The notes below the pieces were generated by a model, which was not told the origin of the DNA, did not search any database, and saw only the letters and a list, made by a program, of their open reading frames with translations. A program made the position numbers and the translations under genes. Below are positions 4,381 through 7,312 of a stretch of DNA of 7,312 nt, piece by piece (within the stretch, counting starts at the first letter, position 1; every line of letters begins with the position of its first letter). The DNA is from Candidatus Gastranaerophilales bacterium HUM_12. Lineage in GTDB: Bacteria > Cyanobacteriota > Vampirovibrionia > Gastranaerophilales > Gastranaerophilaceae. Location: contig DABJ01000034.1 of the NCBI GenBank assembly GCA_002102825.1, positions 1-7,312 of the forward strand, in the 5' to 3' direction.

Positions 4381-7312
4381 TTATATATTCACATTATGAT
4401 TTTTCAATTTCTCATATAAAACAGATCCCACACTTTCCATAACCTGCTTCATCATATCCGGATCGTCAAACAGTTTCCTGAAAAACTTGTCATTCTGCTC
4501 ATATCTGTCTGCTGCCATATTCGGAAAATCCTTTTCAAATAACAGCATAAAGGTTGCCCGGTCATTGTTCTTTGCGTAGCTCTGCCATTTTTCCTGATTG
4601 GCATAATCATTTTCCATCTGAACAAGTACTTTATCCATTTCAGTAAAATGAGTGCCATACTTTTCGTTTATCTTATCAATGATTACTGTCAGCGGGTCTT
4701 TCTTAGGCTCTCTATGACCAGAATCACCGGAGATAGGTGTATATCCGCCTTCTGCGCTTTCAAGCTCTATCGGACCTTCAAAGTCTTTTACCAGCTTATA
4801 ATATTCAAGAAGAACTTTGTCATCAATATTTATCTTCTCTCCACCATGTCCCTTTGGAAGCATTGTGTACAAGAACTTTGAATAAATACTGAATCTATGA
4901 ATGTCCTTGTCAAATAACCTGCACACCTGTGTAATATAAGCATAAACACGATTAAAACTTGCCAATGTAGACTTGAATATATCCTGTTTTTCAACTTCAA
5001 GTACTTCATATCTGTCTACTGCCGGTCTCAACTGTCCCTGAAGCTTTCCAAGATCACCAGCTGATTGATTCTCATTCTGATAGAAAATATCCGCAAATTT
5101 ATCCACTTCTGATTTCTGATATACCCTGAAATCATCTAAAGTGTTCTTCATGTCATATACAACATTAGGATCTGTTTCCTCCAAGAGCACAGTTTCCTCA
5201 TAGAATGGCTCAAAAGATGCTTTGATATCCTCTGCTGAATTCACAAAATCAAGTACAAAGGTATCTACTTTTCCTCTTGTAGTACGATTCAATCTTGATA
5301 AAGTCTGTACTGCCTTTACACCGGACAATTTCTTATCCACAAACATGGTGTGAAGCAATGGTTCATCAAAGCCTGTCTGATATTTTTCCGCAACAACAAG
5401 GATTCCATAATCATCTGTATGGAATGTTTCCGGTAAAGCCTTTTCTTTGATTGTCTTGCCTTCTTTATCCTTGTTCATTCCCTCTTCGGTAAACACATCA
5501 TCGTTATCTTTAACCTCACCAGAAAAAGCGACTAACACTTCAAGGTCATTCAGTCCTTTTTCTTTTATCTGTCTCTTAAATTCCTGCACATATCGCACTG
5601 CATGAAGTCTGGATGGTGTAACAACCATAGCCTTCGCCCTGCCACCTATCTTATGTCTTGTGACATTCATAAAATGTTCAAGCATAATGGCAGTCTTCTG
5701 AGAAATATTATGTGGATGCAGTGTCTCATAATTTACAATTGCCTTTGAACCTGCTGTTGTATCAAATTCCGGATTATCTTCAATAATCTTGGCAATCTTG
5801 TAATACATTTTATAAGTCATATAGTTTTGCAGGACATCCAAAATGAAATGCTCCTCTATTGCCTGCCTCATGGAATAGATATGGAAAGGTCTGTAAATTC
5901 CTTCCGCATCCTTCTGACCAAACAGCTGTAGTGTCTTTCCCTTTGGAGTTGCCGTAAATGCAAAGAATGATAAGTTCTTATGCATACCCTGTGCTGCCAA
6001 TTCATCTAAGAGCTTATCCTCATCATCCTTGCGGTTTCTCTCGTCTTCATCTTCCATCTCGGCATACTCTTTCAGAATTTCTTCTGTATCAGCTAACGCT
6101 CTTTTTAATTTTTTCGCTGCGTCTCCGGTCTGTGAAGAATGTGCCTCATCAATAATAATCGCAAACCTTTTATTTGCAGAATCTACCTCTTTATAGATTA
6201 CAGGGAATTTCTGTAAGGTAGTAATAATAATGCCTACCCCATCATTGATTGCATCTCTAAGCTGTCCAGAATTCTTATCTACCTTCTTAACCACGCCCTC
6301 CACATGGTCAAACTGATATACCGTAGACTGCAACTGACTGTCAAGCACTCGCCTGTCAGTAACGATAATTACAGACTGGAAAATCTTATTATCATCATAA
6401 TCATGAAGTCCGGTAAGTCTATGTGCCAGCCATGCAATTGAATTTGACTTTCCTGAGCCTGCACTGTGCTGGATCAGATAACTCTTACCGGAGCCATTCT
6501 TTTTCACATCTTCCAACAGTTTCGTAACGACATCCAGCTGATGATATCTAGGAAAAATCATAGTTTCTTTCACAAGATTTCCTTTCTTATCGTACTCCTG
6601 CTGCAAATGCATATATTTCTGAAGGATTTCCATCAGGCTGTCCTTGCAGAGTACCATTTCCCAAAGGTATGCAGTATCATATCCATCTGGATTTACAGGA
6701 TTTCCTTTGCCACCTACTTTTCCGGCGCCATTACTTCCCTGATTAAATGGCAGAAAATAAGTGTGTGCGCCCTCAAGTCTTGTAGTCATATAAACATTGG
6801 TAAGGTCTACAGCGAAATGTACCAATACCCTTTCCTTAAAGGCAAAAATCGCATCCTTACCGGCACGATCAAACTTATACTGATTAATCGCATTTGTTGT
6901 ATCCTGTCCTGTAAACTGACATTTCAATTCCATAGATACCACCGGAATGCCGTTTACAAAAAGAACAATATCAATGCTGTTTTCATTATGTACAGAATAA
7001 TGAAGCTGTCTGGTACAATGAAGGATATTCGCATCATACTGGATCTGTGTAGTCTCATTCAAAGAAGTCTCCGGCTTCCAGAAAATCGGATAGAACTTGA
7101 TGCCTCTATCCATAAAACCATGCCGCATAACATTCAAAAGATTAGTTGTCTTGACTTCTCTTTTAAAACGCTCGATGATCTGTTTCTCGGAATTCTCCGC
7201 ATAAATTTTCACATATCTATCCCATTTCTTAGGCTGACTTGTCTTAATAAACTCAACAAAAGTACCTTCGTCCAAACCACTTTCACGATTAAATGCAGAT
7301 GGATCACCTTTC
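4381..7312 (-). CDS. hsdR: Type I restriction enzyme, endonuclease/translocase subunit HsdR; start beyond the right edge
   Basis: 976 residues are visible and the frame stays open to the window edge. The TTG at 7275-7273 is not a convincing start, because typical HsdR sequence ('FNRES', residues 7-11) continues upstream of it. Numbering from the first whole codon: a PD-(D/E)xK nuclease site in the N-terminal domain (D114 in 'SIDIVLFVNG', E128 and K130 in 'MELK'), followed by a typical 'TGQDTTNAINQYKFDR' stretch. The superfamily 2 translocase motor has Walker A 'AGSGKS' (284-289), a DEAH box (388-391), 'TATP' (453-456), 'YQTGFDEP' (644-651) and 'QTLSRLNR' (669-676). A helical C-terminal region that would dock on the HsdM/HsdS core ends at TAA 4383-4381. 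The subunit pulls unmodified DNA by ATP hydrolysis and cuts it. hsdM and hsdS are not in the window and are expected to the right. No break or missing motif was seen. G+C is about 40-42% in two counted lines. Confidence 0.96.
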   Translation of the reverse strand, partial: KGDPSAFNRESGLDEGTFVEFIKTSQPKKWDRYVKIYAENSEKQIIERFKREVKTTNLLNVMRHGFMDRGIKFYPIFWKPETSLNETTQIQYDANILHCTRQLHYSVHNENSIDIVLFVNGIPVVSMELKCQFTGQDTTNAINQYKFDRAGKDAIFAFKERVLVHFAVDLTNVYMTTRLEGAHTYFLPFNQGSNGAGKVGGKGNPVNPDGYDTAYLWEMVLCKDSLMEILQKYMHLQQEYDKKGNLVKETMIFPRYHQLDVVTKLLEDVKKNGSGKSYLIQHSAGSGKSNSIAWLAHRLTGLHDYDDNKIFQSVIIVTDRRVLDSQLQSTVYQFDHVEGVVKKVDKNSGQLRDAINDGVGIIITTLQKFPVIYKEVDSANKRFAIIIDEAHSSQTGDAAKKLKRALADTEEILKEYAEMEDEDERNRKDDEDKLLDELAAQGMHKNLSFFAFTATPKGKTLQLFGQKDAEGIYRPFHIYSMRQAIEEHFILDVLQNYMTYKMYYKIAKIIEDNPEFDTTAGSKAIVNYETLHPHNISQKTAIMLEHFMNVTRHKIGGRAKAMVVTPSRLHAVRYVQEFKRQIKEKGLNDLEVLVAFSGEVKDNDDVFTEEGMNKDKEGKTIKEKALPETFHTDDYGILVVAEKYQTGFDEPLLHTMFVDKKLSGVKAVQTLSRLNRTTRGKVDTFVLDFVNSAEDIKASFEPFYEETVLLEETDPNVVYDMKNTLDDFRVYQKSEVDKFADIFYQNENQSAGDLGKLQGQLRPAVDRYEVLEVEKQDIFKSTLASFNRVYAYITQVCRLFDKDIHRFSIYSKFLYTMLPKGHGGEKINIDDKVLLEYYKLVKDFEGPIELESAEGGYTPISGDSGHREPKKDPLTVIIDKINEKYGTHFTEMDKVLVQMENDYANQEKWQSYAKNNDRATFMLLFEKDFPNMAADRYEQNDKFFRKLFDDPDMMKQVMESVGSVLYEKLKNHNVNI

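Noticed and set aside
4380..4407. A promoter-like TTGAAA, 16 bases, TATAAA on the minus strand just before the CD-NTase gene.
   Set aside because: Transcription would start about six bases before the ATG and leave out the strong AGGAG site at 4376-4380. The region is very AT-rich, so the match is likely chance.
6481..6495. A first 'GSGKS' in HsdR, shortly before the real Walker A motif.
   Set aside because: The 'HSAGSGKSNS' that follows fits the HsdR Walker A position. The earlier copy precedes the 'YLIQH' strand and is probably a chance resemblance.
7273..7275. TTG as the start codon of hsdR.
   Set aside because: The frame stays open to the window edge, the upstream residues look like HsdR, and no ribosome binding site was seen before it. 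The true start is outside the window.

Overview
The window is a compact, AT-rich stretch of bacterial DNA in which every gene I can support lies on the minus strand. Strong AGGAG-type ribosome binding sites, low GC and the style of the proteins suggest a Firmicute, probably a gut Clostridia/Lachnospiraceae-like anaerobe. The taxonomic call is inference only. No stretch over 300 bases lacks a gene, and no rRNA, tRNA, IS element or CRISPR array was seen.

In transcription order (right to left) the layout is: (1) 7312-4381, the type I restriction endonuclease subunit HsdR, complete at its C-terminus but running off the window at its start; (2) 4366-3335, a cGAS/DncV-like nucleotidyltransferase (CD-NTase); (3) 3338-1572, a Cap2-like E2-E1 fusion protein; (4) 1582-1067, a Cap3-like JAB/JAMM isopeptidase; (5) 1098-274, a membrane protein with a soluble C-terminal domain that I do not recognise, the likely effector; (6) 262 to the left edge, the N-terminal part of a NERD-domain (nuclease-related) protein.

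Genes 2-5 form a type II CBASS anti-phage system. By family knowledge, the CD-NTase makes a cyclic oligonucleotide on infection, Cap2 conjugates the CD-NTase C-terminus to other molecules in a ubiquitin-like reaction that primes it, Cap3 reverses that conjugation, and the effector binds the messenger and harms the cell, here probably by disrupting the membrane. The genes are tightly packed: 14 nt between hsdR and the CD-NTase gene, then overlaps of 4, 11 and 32 nt, then 11 nt to the NERD gene. All six could therefore be read from a promoter outside the window, upstream of hsdR.

The CBASS genes look poorer in G+C (about 22-33% in hand-counted lines) than hsdR (40-42%) and the NERD gene (38-40%). 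This suggests a CBASS cassette acquired next to, or inside, a type I restriction-modification locus. The least understood parts are the effector's C-terminal domain, the role of the NERD protein, and the CD-NTase tail (Ser-Gly-Gly-Ser-Leu), whose Gly-Gly codons are also the ribosome binding site of cap2.
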